Positions 34,608 through 42,033 of a DNA stretch of 42,152 bases are shown piece after piece. The stretch comes from Lentibacillus kapialis. GTDB lineage: Bacteria > Bacillota > Bacilli > Bacillales > Amphibacillaceae. Under the pieces are notes generated by a model. It worked only from the letters and a program-made list of their open reading frames with translations, searched no databases and was not told the DNA's origin. The stretch spans positions 1 through 42,152 of the forward strand of contig NZ_BMNQ01000030.1 of the NCBI RefSeq assembly GCF_014646635.1, in the 5' to 3' direction. Each line of letters starts with the position of its first letter. Positions within the stretch are counted from its first letter, which is position 1. The position numbers and the translations under genes were made by a program.

Positions 34608-35330
34608 TTAACGGCCTTCTTGTTTTTCCTGGTTTTTGCGCTTTATAATATCTCTATACTTTTGTTCTCCGGATTTTGATGTATCATCATTGGCAATGTT
34701 TGGATCTGCATGAGGTTCTTCAAAGCCAGGAACTATAAATTGGCTCCATTTATTCTGGTGTATCCAACTGTTCATATCATATGCGGGAACTCCGATCGCA
34801 ATATCAGTAAGGTTTTCCTCTTTATCGATAACAAATGTTATGAATGCCAATGTATTATATTCAAATCCTTGTTCGAGCTGGGTGTGATTGAAAGTGTTAA
34901 GGTCGTTTTGTTTATCGAATTCAAATTCCAATTGGTATGATAGCCGCCTATTTACTTGAGCATATTCTTGTATGTATTCTGAAACGTCATCGCCTGGCGA
35001 TTTAAACATATTTCTCGGCAGACTATCTATTGATTCTACTCTTTTTAAAAGAATTAAGTTTTTCTTTTTGGTATCAAAAATCATTAATACCTGATACGGG
35101 GAACGTCCGGCTGTGATAACATGATGTAAAAATCCTTCTTCCTGGAGATTAATCAGATATCTGTCCATGTATTTATTAATTTCATCCATTCTTTTATGTC
35201 CTAAATGATTTGTTGTCGGATTTTCTGCGACAGTTTGTTTGTAATCGGAAAACGATTCAAGTCCGTTTGAAATAATTTCAACAAAACCCTTTGCGATATG
35301 CCTTTGATAGTCAATATCATATTGATTCAT
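34608..35330 (-). CDS. Protein of unknown function paired with XRE-ImmA
   Basis: About 240 residues, soluble, no signal peptide. I do not recognise the family with confidence; it may belong to a DUF found beside XRE-ImmA genes (DUF5986 is my tentative thought). Features: charged N-terminus, a beta-rich middle (YQVLMIFDTKKKNLILLKRVES, AFITFVIDKEENLTDIAIGVPAY), and a very charged C-terminal tail (KYRDIIKRKNQEKQ). As the first gene of a two-gene operon with a regulator/protease, it is a candidate toxin (inference). ATG 35330 is given; a GTG one codon upstream, at better spacing from AAAAGG, is possible. Confidence 0.75.
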   Translation of the reverse strand: MNQYDIDYQRHIAKGFVEIISNGLESFSDYKQTVAENPTTNHLGHKRMDEINKYMDRYLINLQEEGFLHHVITAGRSPYQVLMIFDTKKKNLILLKRVESIDSLPRNMFKSPGDDVSEYIQEYAQVNRRLSYQLEFEFDKQNDLNTFNHTQLEQGFEYNTLAFITFVIDKEENLTDIAIGVPAYDMNSWIHQNKWSQFIVPGFEEPHADPNIANDDTSKSGEQKYRDIIKRKNQEKQEGR

Positions 35331-35333
35331 CAC

Positions 35334-35749
35334 ATCACAACCTTTTATTTATTTGTAAATAACATTACCAATAATTCACTAAAAGTCAAGTAAAAAATGG
35401 GTTGAACGGGTTTTATCATAGAAACGGGGCAAAACCTTAGATGGAGAGAACATGAAGTAATGTAGCTATTATGAGGATTGGTATGTCTAGAGGTGTCGAA
35501 TCGTAAATTAATCCGTATTTCCCGGGCAATAATTTTGTCAATAATTGTCTTATCCCTCTTCCAATGCTCCATTTTTTTGGCAGTTAAGGTTAAGCTGAGT
35601 TTGTGCGCAAAAATCGTTAAAAAATACAAAGAGGAAAGCCGCATTAAATCTGCGCCCTTCCGGATATCTGAATGGTTCCTCTTTAACCCCTTAGACAGAC
35701 ATTCCACGGCTCTCTATTTAAAATAGCCTTAAAGTGCGTGAAAAAAGGA
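35334..35749. other. Intergenic region without a supported gene
   Basis: AT-rich stretch upstream of the XRE-ImmA operon. Overlapping frames on both strands (35345-35707 minus, 35478-35726 plus) are open, but neither has a ribosome binding site or a recognisable domain; this may be a decayed gene fragment. It must hold the promoter of the minus-strand operon. Confidence 0.4.
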
Positions 35750-35868
35750 GGATAAAAAGGACCAAGAAGTTCGAGACGGCGCAGTTTCGAGCAGCGGAAT
35801 GTATGCCTTTAGATACATGAGCAGCGGAGAAACAAGCCAACGAAGAAATTCGAAGTGTCATTTTTACC
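35750..35868 (+). ncRNA. Candidate structured RNA (Bacillaceae-type intergenic element)
   Basis: GGATAAAAAGGAC (35750-35762) pairs with GTCATTTTTACC (35857-35868), giving a closing stem with one bulge and one mismatch. Inside is the hairpin ATGTAT...ATACAT (about 35799-35818), and the text has AGTTCGAG, GAGCAGCGG and AAACAAGCCAACGAAGAAAT. From memory, very similar blocks recur between genes in Bacillaceae genomes, possibly the Rfam Bacillaceae-1 motif; I cannot verify this. No coding frame fits. Strand is inferred from the AAAAGGAGG-like lead. Confidence 0.45.
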
Positions 35869-35901
35869 GACTTTTTGAGCAACCTCTTAAACTAATTTCA
35901 A

Positions 35902-36567
35902 TTATTTATCCTTGGCTTTCACTATTTCCAGAACGGCTTCCAATGCCTTATCAGCCATCGAATCCAGTCTGTAATCAACCGGGCAAAAGTCCAAATCCTG
36001 TGTGATGTCATTGGGAACGATGACACATCTCGCTCCTGCATGCTTGGCTGCTATTGCTCCGTTTGCCGAATCCTCAAAAACCAGACATTCAGCAGTTTGT
36101 AAACCCAAACATTTTGCTGCCTGTATATATAAAGCGGGATCAGGTTTGACCGCTTCAACGTCCTCAGCGGTCCTGATGCAGTCAAAATAATGCAATAGAT
36201 TCAGGTTTTTTAAGTATTTGCTGACCCACTCATAGTTGGAACTGGAAGCCAATCCAAGCTTTAACCCCAGCTCTTTAGCGGTTTTCAGATAGTCCTCTAC
36301 TCCTGGACGTGCCTTCTCCTTCAGTAACCTCGAATGAAGATCGCTTTCCAAACGCGCTTCAAGCTCCTGGTGATCAACACGATGGCCAGTCAATTCTTCC
36401 AAGTAGCTAAACGGTGAAAAACCGGTATGGGTTCCGATTTGTTCTTGCCATTTAGAAACCGGCAATTCACTTCCATGGTCTGTAAAAATAGCATTCAATG
36501 CTTCATATAAAATAGTCTCAGTGTTTAAAATCAATCCGTCAAAATCAAAAATAATCCCGTTTATCAT
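35902..36567 (-). CDS. HAD superfamily phosphatase, YhcW/beta-phosphoglucomutase-like
   Basis: 221 residues. Motif I FDFDGLILNTE with nucleophile Asp8 and acid/base Asp10; a helical cap (about 18-85); motif II LGLASSSNYEWV; motif III/IV KPDPALYIQAAKCLG and LVFEDSANGAIAAKHAG. It closely resembles B. subtilis YhcW in motif spacing and length. It should remove phosphate from a small sugar phosphate or isomerise it in the cytoplasm; the substrate is not known. It is monocistronic on the minus strand and convergent with the possible RNA at 35750. Confidence 0.9.
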   Translation of the reverse strand: MINGIIFDFDGLILNTETILYEALNAIFTDHGSELPVSKWQEQIGTHTGFSPFSYLEELTGHRVDHQELEARLESDLHSRLLKEKARPGVEDYLKTAKELGLKLGLASSSNYEWVSKYLKNLNLLHYFDCIRTAEDVEAVKPDPALYIQAAKCLGLQTAECLVFEDSANGAIAAKHAGARCVIVPNDITQDLDFCPVDYRLDSMADKALEAVLEIVKAKDK

Positions 36568-36673
36568 GATGGCTGCTGTCCCCTTTTTGTCTAATTTAGC
36601 TATTATCCTACTACATTTTTAATAAAAAGAAAATGGCTGTTCACCAAAATCAAATGTCATTTTGACGTAAGCA

Positions 36674-36800
36674 GTCGCTTCGGAAAAACACGACGCTTTC
36701 CGTGGGCTTGTCCTCAGCCTCCTCGAAAAAGAAGGTCGCTTTTTCTGCGGGGTCTTCACACTGCGCATTCCCACAGGAGTCTCCGTGTTTTTCCTCCGCT
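36674..36800. repeat. Dispersed imperfect-palindrome element (MITE-like Bacillaceae repeat)
   Basis: About 125 bp. The ends GCTTCGGAAAAACACGACGC and GGAGTCTCCGTGTTTTTCC are partial inverted repeats (GGAAAAACACG / CGTGTTTTTCC), with an inner GAAAAAG...CTTTTTC pairing. The phrases CTTTCCGTGGGC, TCCTCAGCCTCCTCG and GGGGTCTTCACACTG are, from memory, a common repeated element in Bacillus-related genomes. No coding frame. It lies in the 379-base gap between the HAD gene and the sorbitol operon promoter. Confidence 0.75.
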
Positions 36801-36877
36801 AGCTAGTTTTACTACTATATTCACAATTCAACTATAGATTTTGGTGTTGACCCAAGAAAATGACCGGATATTTTTCG

Positions 36878-36906
36878 TTGACATTCGACAGAAACGTACT
36901 TATAAT
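36878..36906 (+). promoter_or_regulatory. Consensus sigma-A promoter of the sorbitol operon
   Basis: TTGACA (36878-36883), exactly 17 bases, TATAAT (36901-36906): a perfect consensus. Such a strong promoter would need tight repression, which the following sites can provide. Confidence 0.9.
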
Positions 36907-36919
36907 GAAAACAGTTTCA
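36906..36919. promoter_or_regulatory. cre-like dyad overlapping the sorbitol promoter start site
   Basis: TGAAAACAGTTTCA is a TGAAA...TTTCA dyad that fits the cre consensus at about 12 of 14 positions (the central CG is CA). It overlaps the expected transcription start, so CcpA binding would block transcription. Confidence 0.55.
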
Positions 36920-36920
36920 T

Positions 36921-36953
36921 TGCACATATGACTATGATATGCACATATGTGCA
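36921..36953. promoter_or_regulatory. Operator for the SorC-type regulator
   Basis: A perfect 14-bp palindrome TGCACATATGTGCA (36940-36953) plus an upstream repeat of its left part TGCACATATG (36921-36930), 19 bases apart. It lies between the start site and the regulator gene, fitting autorepression by the SorC protein. Confidence 0.7.
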
Positions 36954-36970
36954 AAACAAGGAGGTGGCAG

Positions 36971-37927
36971 ATGGATCGGGAAGAGGAACGCTTACTTTAT
37001 AAAATAGCGAAATTATACTATGAAGAAGACTATACACAAGCAGAGATTTCATCGAGATTGGGTATTTATCGGACAACGATAGGCAGGATGCTCAAAAAGG
37101 CACGTAAAGAAGGTATTGTAAAAATCACAGTACAAAGCCAATTGAATGAACAAATTCAATTAGAGGAAGAAATCTCCGAGCATTTCGATATGAAGGAAGT
37201 TATCATTGTCCCTTCAAGCGAGAACGGCAATCATTCCGGCAACGAAGAGGTAGGCAAGGCGACTACCAAGTTATTAAATCGTGTCATTAGAGATAACGAT
37301 ACGATTGGTTCAGCGTGGGGGACCACTTTGGGTACGACAGTGAATCAGCTTTATGATCTGAATTCCAAAAATGTAACGTGTGTACCGCTTGTGGGCGGTC
37401 CCGGTGAAATGGAAGTCGACTTTCATGTGAACGCCATTGTATACAAACTTGCACAGGCTTTTAGCGGCGAATCGCATTTTATTGATGCTGCAGCGGTGCA
37501 TCAATCGAAAGAAACGGCTCAGGAAATACTTAACTCAAATTATATGAGTAAAATTCTTGATCTCTGGGAGCAATTATCTGTGGCAATTGTAGGGATCGGA
37601 ACGCAGTTAAAATCATCAAACTTGATCTGGTCCGGATTTCTTGGTCAGAAGGATCAGAAGGAGTTGGAAGCACATCAGGCAATTGGGGATATTTGCTCAC
37701 GGTTTTACACGCTTGGTGGTGAATCCATTGCCTCACCGATTTCGGAAAGGACGATTGCCGTTAAACTGGAAACGTTACAAAGCCTGCGTTACTCGATTGG
37801 GATTGCTTATTCAAAAGAAAAGGCTAAGTCTATCATTGGCGCAATGCGAGGAAGTTTCATTAATACGCTGGTGACGGACGAGGAAACAGCTTTTGAGATT
37901 AAAAGATTGATGGAAAAGGAGGGGTGA
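36971..37927 (+). CDS. SorC/DeoR-type sugar-binding transcriptional regulator
   Basis: 318 residues. N-terminal HTH (about 8-55) with YYEEDYTQAEISSRLGIYRT and IGRMLKKARKEGIV; a SorC sugar-phosphate-binding domain follows (about 65-315) with GSAWGTTLGTTV, VPLVGGPG, and VAIVGIGTQL. It is the first gene of the sorbitol PTS operon, so its ligand is likely sorbitol-6-phosphate or a related sugar phosphate. ATG 36971 is used because AAGGAGGTG is right before it; an in-frame ATG at 36947 lies in the operator palindrome. GutM follows within 2 bases. Confidence 0.9.
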   Translation: MDREEERLLYKIAKLYYEEDYTQAEISSRLGIYRTTIGRMLKKARKEGIVKITVQSQLNEQIQLEEEISEHFDMKEVIIVPSSENGNHSGNEEVGKATTKLLNRVIRDNDTIGSAWGTTLGTTVNQLYDLNSKNVTCVPLVGGPGEMEVDFHVNAIVYKLAQAFSGESHFIDAAAVHQSKETAQEILNSNYMSKILDLWEQLSVAIVGIGTQLKSSNLIWSGFLGQKDQKELEAHQAIGDICSRFYTLGGESIASPISERTIAVKLETLQSLRYSIGIAYSKEKAKSIIGAMRGSFINTLVTDEETAFEIKRLMEKEG

Positions 37928-37928
37928 C

Positions 37929-38363
37929 ATGGAAATTCTGCTTATAATGGCCGGTATTATGGTTGCTTGGGTTCTGCAGACATTATTGGGATCAACGCAA
38001 ATTAAAAATTTTAACAAACACTATAACGCATTAAGGTCTCAGGGTAAAGTCTCAATTGGACGGTCAAAAGGAATATTTCGGTCGGGGGTTGTCCTGCTGA
38101 TGTCCCTTGACAACAAGAGAAGAATCAGAACGGCTAAGAAAATGCAAGGCGTCACGATTTTGGCCAGGTTTAAAGATTATTCAATACTGGAAGGGCAGGA
38201 TCTTCTCCATATAGACGAAGCGGTTTATAACAAAATGGATCGTTTTACCCAAAAGGCGTTTGATGAGGCTGTTGAAGTTTATACGAAAGTATCTAAAGGT
38301 GAGGAGATCCCGCCATCCAAGAGTCCGTTCGGCAAGTTAGTTTCAAACTTTAGTAAATCATAA
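37929..38363 (+). CDS. gutM: GutM family glucitol operon activator
   Basis: 144 residues: a single N-terminal membrane helix (about 3-22, LLIMAGIMVAWVLQTLLG) and then NFNKHYNALRSQGKVSIGRSKG, which matches the GutM/SrlM family. GutM is an accessory activator of glucitol operons; how it works with a SorC protein is not established. AAGGAGGGG overlaps the end of the regulator gene. Order regulator-GutM-IIC-IIBC-IIA is the standard Gram-positive glucitol layout. Confidence 0.9.
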   Translation: MEILLIMAGIMVAWVLQTLLGSTQIKNFNKHYNALRSQGKVSIGRSKGIFRSGVVLLMSLDNKRRIRTAKKMQGVTILARFKDYSILEGQDLLHIDEAVYNKMDRFTQKAFDEAVEVYTKVSKGEEIPPSKSPFGKLVSNFSKS

Positions 38364-38375
38364 GGAGGCGTTAAG

Positions 38376-38936
38376 ATGGACGCAATTGTAAGTTTAGCGG
38401 AAGGTTTTATAGGCCTTTTTGAAGCAGGCGGCGAACAATTTGTCAGTTTTGTCAAAGATATTGTTCCATTGTTGCTTGTATTATTGGTAGCCATGAACTC
38501 CGTCGTTCATTTGGTCGGGGAAGAACGAATCAATAAGCTGGCAATGGCTTCATCCAAAAATATCTTTCTCAGATACATGGTCTTGCCATTTGTCGGTACA
38601 TTTTTCCTGCTCAACCCGATGACGTTGTCACTTGGAAGGTTTTTGCCGGAAAAATTCAAGCCAGGTTATTATGCAGCAGCAAGCTATTCCTGTCACTCAA
38701 TGAATGGTTTGTTCCCGCACGTTAATCCGGCTGAACTGTTTGTTTTCCTGGGTGTAGCAGCAGGTATCACTGAACTTGGGTTCGAAACGACCGATCTGGC
38801 CCTGCGTTACTTATTAGTAGGTGTTGTAACGAATATGTTCAGAGGATGGATTACCGACTTATGTGTCACTTATGTTGAGAAACAGCAAAAAGTTAAACTT
38901 CCTAAAACGTTGAATACAGAAAAGGGTGCTTCGTAA
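38376..38936 (+). CDS. srlA: PTS glucitol/sorbitol-specific IIC component
   Basis: 186 residues with about four membrane helices. IIC-glucitol signatures: VPLLLVLLVAMNSVVHLVGE, RYMVLPFVGTFFLLNPMTLS, and the long SYSCHSMNGLFPHVNPAELF segment. It forms part of the membrane channel that brings sorbitol in while phosphorylating it. AAGGAGG precedes the ATG. The stop codon TAA directly abuts the ATG of the IIBC gene. Confidence 0.94.
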   Translation: MDAIVSLAEGFIGLFEAGGEQFVSFVKDIVPLLLVLLVAMNSVVHLVGEERINKLAMASSKNIFLRYMVLPFVGTFFLLNPMTLSLGRFLPEKFKPGYYAAASYSCHSMNGLFPHVNPAELFVFLGVAAGITELGFETTDLALRYLLVGVVTNMFRGWITDLCVTYVEKQQKVKLPKTLNTEKGAS

Positions 38937-39971
38937 ATGGCAGAATATAAGTCAATTATCGTACATGCCGGCTCAGGAGGATTTGGCGGGCCATTAACCA
39001 TTCCAGTAAATGAACAGAAAAACAAGATTGTTAACATCACTGGCGGTACAATGTCTGAGGTAGCCAGAAAGATCGCAGACATAAGCGGTGGTGAACTGGT
39101 GGACGGTTTTAATACGAGTGTGCCTGAAGATGAAATGGCTTGTGTCATTATTGATTGCGGCGGTACATTAAGAGCTGGCATTTATCCAAAAAAGCGAATT
39201 TATACCATTAACTTGAAAGCTACCGGTCCGAGCGGGCCAATGGCTGATTTTATTAAAGAAGATATTTATGTATCCGCAGTTAAAACAGACAATGTCTCCC
39301 TGGCTGAAGCAGATGGAACAGCTGAATCACCAGCACAGGAATCAGTTGGAGAAACAGATGAGCAGCAGAAATATCCGCAAGCTGAGGAAACGACAGAAAG
39401 AAAATATAACGCCTCACAAAAGGTAAGTGAACAACAGAAGCCGAATTTGATGGCTCGGATTGGCCAGTCGGTCGGTAACGTTGTAGGTGTCTTCTATCAA
39501 GCCGGACGTGAAGCCGTTGATACAGTCATCAAAACAATCCTACCATTTATGGCATTTGTTGCGATGCTGATTGGTATCATTACGGAATCCGGGATAGGTG
39601 ATTTATTTGCGAACTTCCTTTCACCGTTAGCAGGCAGTATATGGGGGCTGATTCTATTATCAGCGATTGTTTCTTTTCCACTATTGTCTCCATTTCTTGG
39701 GCCTGGGGCCGTTATTGCACAAGTTATCGGTTCATTAATCGGTGTCGAAATTGGGAAAGGGAATATTCCTCCCCAATACGCTCTGCCGGCCGTTTTTGCC
39801 ATTAACTCCCAAGCTGCAGCAGATTTTGTGCCAGTAGGGCTTGGATTGGCTGAGGCGGAACCGGAAACAGTGGAGGTCGGTGTTCCTGCCGTGTTGTATG
39901 GACGCTTCTTAACGGGGGCACCAACAGTGTTTATTGCATGGTTAGCTAGCTTTGGCATGTATGAATCTTAG
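38937..39971 (+). CDS. srlE: PTS glucitol/sorbitol-specific IIBC component
   Basis: 344 residues. An N-terminal IIB domain (1-110) carries the phosphorylated Cys74 in [15 protein letters not shown]; an acidic, low-complexity linker (about 115-160) joins it to the C-terminal membrane domain (about 175-344, four helices) with [15 protein letters not shown] and [13 protein letters not shown]. It takes phosphate from IIA and passes it to sorbitol. It starts directly after the IIC stop codon. Confidence 0.94.
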   Translation: MAEYKSIIVHAGSGGFGGPLTIPVNEQKNKIVNITGGTMSEVARKIADISGGELVDGFNTSVPEDEMACVIIDCGGTLRAGIYPKKRIYTINLKATGPSGPMADFIKEDIYVSAVKTDNVSLAEADGTAESPAQESVGETDEQQKYPQAEETTERKYNASQKVSEQQKPNLMARIGQSVGNVVGVFYQAGREAVDTVIKTILPFMAFVAMLIGIITESGIGDLFANFLSPLAGSIWGLILLSAIVSFPLLSPFLGPGAVIAQVIGSLIGVEIGKGNIPPQYALPAVFAINSQAAADFVPVGLGLAEAEPETVEVGVPAVLYGRFLTGAPTVFIAWLASFGMYES

Positions 39972-39987
39972 AAAAGGATGATGAATA

Positions 39988-40353
39988 ATGCGTGAAGTCA
40001 TTTATCAAACAAACGTTAATAAATTGGGTGAATCTGTAACTGAATTTCTCGATCAGGGTATGTTGATCTTGTTCAAAGATAACGCGCCTCAGGAACTTGC
40101 GGAATTTTGTATTCTGCATTCAGAAAATGACCTTCGCGGTGATATCAAAGTGGGAGACAGCTTTATCATCGGCGAAAAAGCCTATGCAGTGACTGCTGTC
40201 GGCAGTGCGGTTAATGAAAACCTTGAAAACTTAGGGCATATCACATTACGTTTCGATAGTGCCGAAGAAGCTGAATTGCCCGGCACCTTGTCACTCGAAA
40301 ATAAAGACATCAATCAAGTGAATATTGGAGATGTCATTAAAGTAGAAAGATAA
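39988..40353 (+). CDS. srlB: PTS glucitol/sorbitol-specific IIA component
   Basis: 121 residues, soluble beta-rich protein. His44 in FCILHSENDL is the expected phosphorylated residue; GDIKVGDSFIIG, YAVTAVGSAVNENL and LGHITLRFD match IIA-glucitol. It moves phosphate from HPr to IIB. AAAGGATG precedes the ATG. A weak GCCG/CGGC hairpin with T-rich tail (about 40354-40380) follows. Confidence 0.94.
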   Translation: MREVIYQTNVNKLGESVTEFLDQGMLILFKDNAPQELAEFCILHSENDLRGDIKVGDSFIIGEKAYAVTAVGSAVNENLENLGHITLRFDSAEEAELPGTLSLENKDINQVNIGDVIKVER

Positions 40354-40419
40354 AGCCGTTTTATGCGGCCTTTTCTTTCTTGATGATTATAGGAAAAAAT
40401 AGAGATTGGAGTTTGGATT

Positions 40420-41220
40420 ATGAATACATCATGGATTGACCTGAACCAAAAAATTGTGATTGTAACCGGTGGTAATTCAGGTATTGGCAAGCACATTGTA
40501 CAACGGCTGTTGGATAATAATGCCAACGTTATCGTAGCAGATTTAAACGTTGAGAACGGTAAACATGAAAATGGATCTTATACCGTTAAATGTGATGTAA
40601 CGAATAAAGAAAGTGTTGAAGCAATGGTCGATTATACGGTTGAGCAATTTGGCAGAGTGGATGCATTGGTCAATAATGCCGGTGTGAACCTTCCGCGACT
40701 TCTGGTGGATGTGAAAGGTGAGCAGCCAAAATACGAATTGGATGAATCTGATTTTGATTTCATGACCGGAGTCAACGTTAAGGGACCATTCTTGTGCGCA
40801 CAGGCAGTCAGCAGACATATGGTTAAACAGGAAAGTGGCGTCATTGTTAATATGACTTCCGAGGCCGGCGTGGAAGGCTCTTCAGGTCAAAGCTGTTATT
40901 CAGCAAGTAAAGGGGCGTTGAATGGTTTTACACGATCATGGGCAAAAGAGCTTGGCAAATATAATATTCGTGTCGTTGGTGTGGCACCGGGGATCAATGA
41001 AAAAACCGGTTTAACCACGGATTCCTATAATGAAGCGCTGGCTTATACCAGAAACGTTAGTGTCGAAGAATTGGGAACGAACTATGCAAGCTCGATTCCA
41101 TTAGGCCGGGTTGGCCAACTGGATGAAATCGCTGATCTGGCAAACTATCTGGTTTCAGACCATTCCAGTTACATCACGGGTACGACGATTAACATTTCCG
41201 GTGGTAAGTCACGAGGCTGA
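40420..41220 (+). CDS. srlD: Sorbitol-6-phosphate 2-dehydrogenase (SDR family)
   Basis: 266 residues. TGGNSGIG (16-23) cofactor loop, NNAG (85-88), and catalytic Ser147, Tyr160 and Lys164 (YSASK) of short-chain dehydrogenases. Length and segments such as GVNVKGPFLCAQA and GVAPGINEKTG fit Gram-positive sorbitol-6-phosphate dehydrogenases. It oxidises sorbitol-6-P to fructose-6-P, which enters glycolysis. It is transcribed with the PTS genes after a 66-base gap. Confidence 0.92.
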   Translation: MNTSWIDLNQKIVIVTGGNSGIGKHIVQRLLDNNANVIVADLNVENGKHENGSYTVKCDVTNKESVEAMVDYTVEQFGRVDALVNNAGVNLPRLLVDVKGEQPKYELDESDFDFMTGVNVKGPFLCAQAVSRHMVKQESGVIVNMTSEAGVEGSSGQSCYSASKGALNGFTRSWAKELGKYNIRVVGVAPGINEKTGLTTDSYNEALAYTRNVSVEELGTNYASSIPLGRVGQLDEIADLANYLVSDHSSYITGTTINISGGKSRG

Positions 41221-41254
41221 TTGTTCTATCATATTTTTGAAAGGGATGTATTGA

Positions 41255-41905
41255 ATGGAACTGTATTTAGATACCGCCAACTTAGAGCATATCGATAGTG
41301 TGAACAAACTTGGATTCCTGGATGGAGTCACTACCAACCCAACTATCCTGTCCAAGGAAGAACGCCCGCCATTTGATTTGATTCAAGAGATTGACAGAAA
41401 GCTGAGTGGAAAAATTTGGTATCAGGTAACAGGATCCACAGCAGATGAGGCTGTTGAAGAGGCAATCAAGGTTGCCAATATGTGCCATAATAAGGTTGTC
41501 ATTAAATTCCCTTTTACACTTGAAAACTTAGAAGGCATCAGACGGATTTCCCAAAAAGGAATTGAAACGAATGCGACATTGGTTTATTCGATTCCACAAG
41601 CTATTTTCGCTGCTAAAGCAGGTTCGACCTACATCAGTCCTTATTTAGGGAGGATTGATGATGCGGGCGGTTCCAGCATCCAATTTATTAATGATGTTAA
41701 GCAAGCATATGAAAATCTTGGTTTTGATACAAAAATTATTGGAGCCAGCATCAGAAACGCACAGCATCTAGTGGACTTATCGAAAAATGGCATTGATGCC
41801 TTAACCATTTCATATGGCAATTTCGAAAAAATGCTTCATAACACCATGACAGATGCGGGGATGGAGCAGTTTCAGGAAGATTGGGATAAGATTAAGAATT
41901 TGTAG
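41255..41905 (+). CDS. Transaldolase-like / fructose-6-phosphate aldolase
   Basis: 216 residues, the short transaldolase type. Asp6 in YLDTANLEHI, GVTTNPTIL, Schiff-base Lys84 in VVIKFPFT, TLVYSIPQAIFAAKAG and YISPYLGRIDD are all present. It could cleave fructose-6-P to glyceraldehyde-3-P and dihydroxyacetone, or act as transaldolase. As the last gene of the sorbitol operon it may handle the fructose-6-P made by SrlD. GAAAGGG precedes the ATG. The terminator-bearing repeat copy B follows. Confidence 0.9.
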   Translation: MELYLDTANLEHIDSVNKLGFLDGVTTNPTILSKEERPPFDLIQEIDRKLSGKIWYQVTGSTADEAVEEAIKVANMCHNKVVIKFPFTLENLEGIRRISQKGIETNATLVYSIPQAIFAAKAGSTYISPYLGRIDDAGGSSIQFINDVKQAYENLGFDTKIIGASIRNAQHLVDLSKNGIDALTISYGNFEKMLHNTMTDAGMEQFQEDWDKIKNL

Positions 41906-41947
41906 AGAGGTAAGGTAAGTGGAATTAAGGCGTGTCAGTCTTTCTTG

Positions 41948-42033
41948 TAACGTCAGAAAGTATAAATTATGGATGACCTTATAAGTAAAAGCTACGGCAT
42001 TCGCTGTAAGACGAGGCGAATGCCGAGTTTTTC
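41948..42033 (+). repeat. Dispersed ~85-bp repeat, copy B
   Basis: Same sequence block as 17339-17422 (TAACGTCAGAAAGTATAAAT, TATGGATGACCTTA, hairpin, TTTTTC). Here it lies 42 bases after the aldolase stop codon and supplies the operon terminator. Confidence 0.9.
41995..42032 (+). terminator. Terminator of the sorbitol operon (inside repeat copy B)
   Basis: 10-bp stem CGGCATTCGC / GCGAATGCCG with an 11-base loop, then AGTTTTT. Equivalent to the hairpin at 17384. Confidence 0.85.

Noticed and set aside
33429-35330. Prophage or ICE control region
   Set aside because: The XRE-ImmA pair could suggest it, but no integrase, structural, conjugation or replication genes are in the surrounding sequence.
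35345-35726. Overlapping frames of 120 (minus) and 82 (plus) codons
   Set aside because: No start signals, unusual composition, and they oppose each other; at best remnants of a decayed gene.
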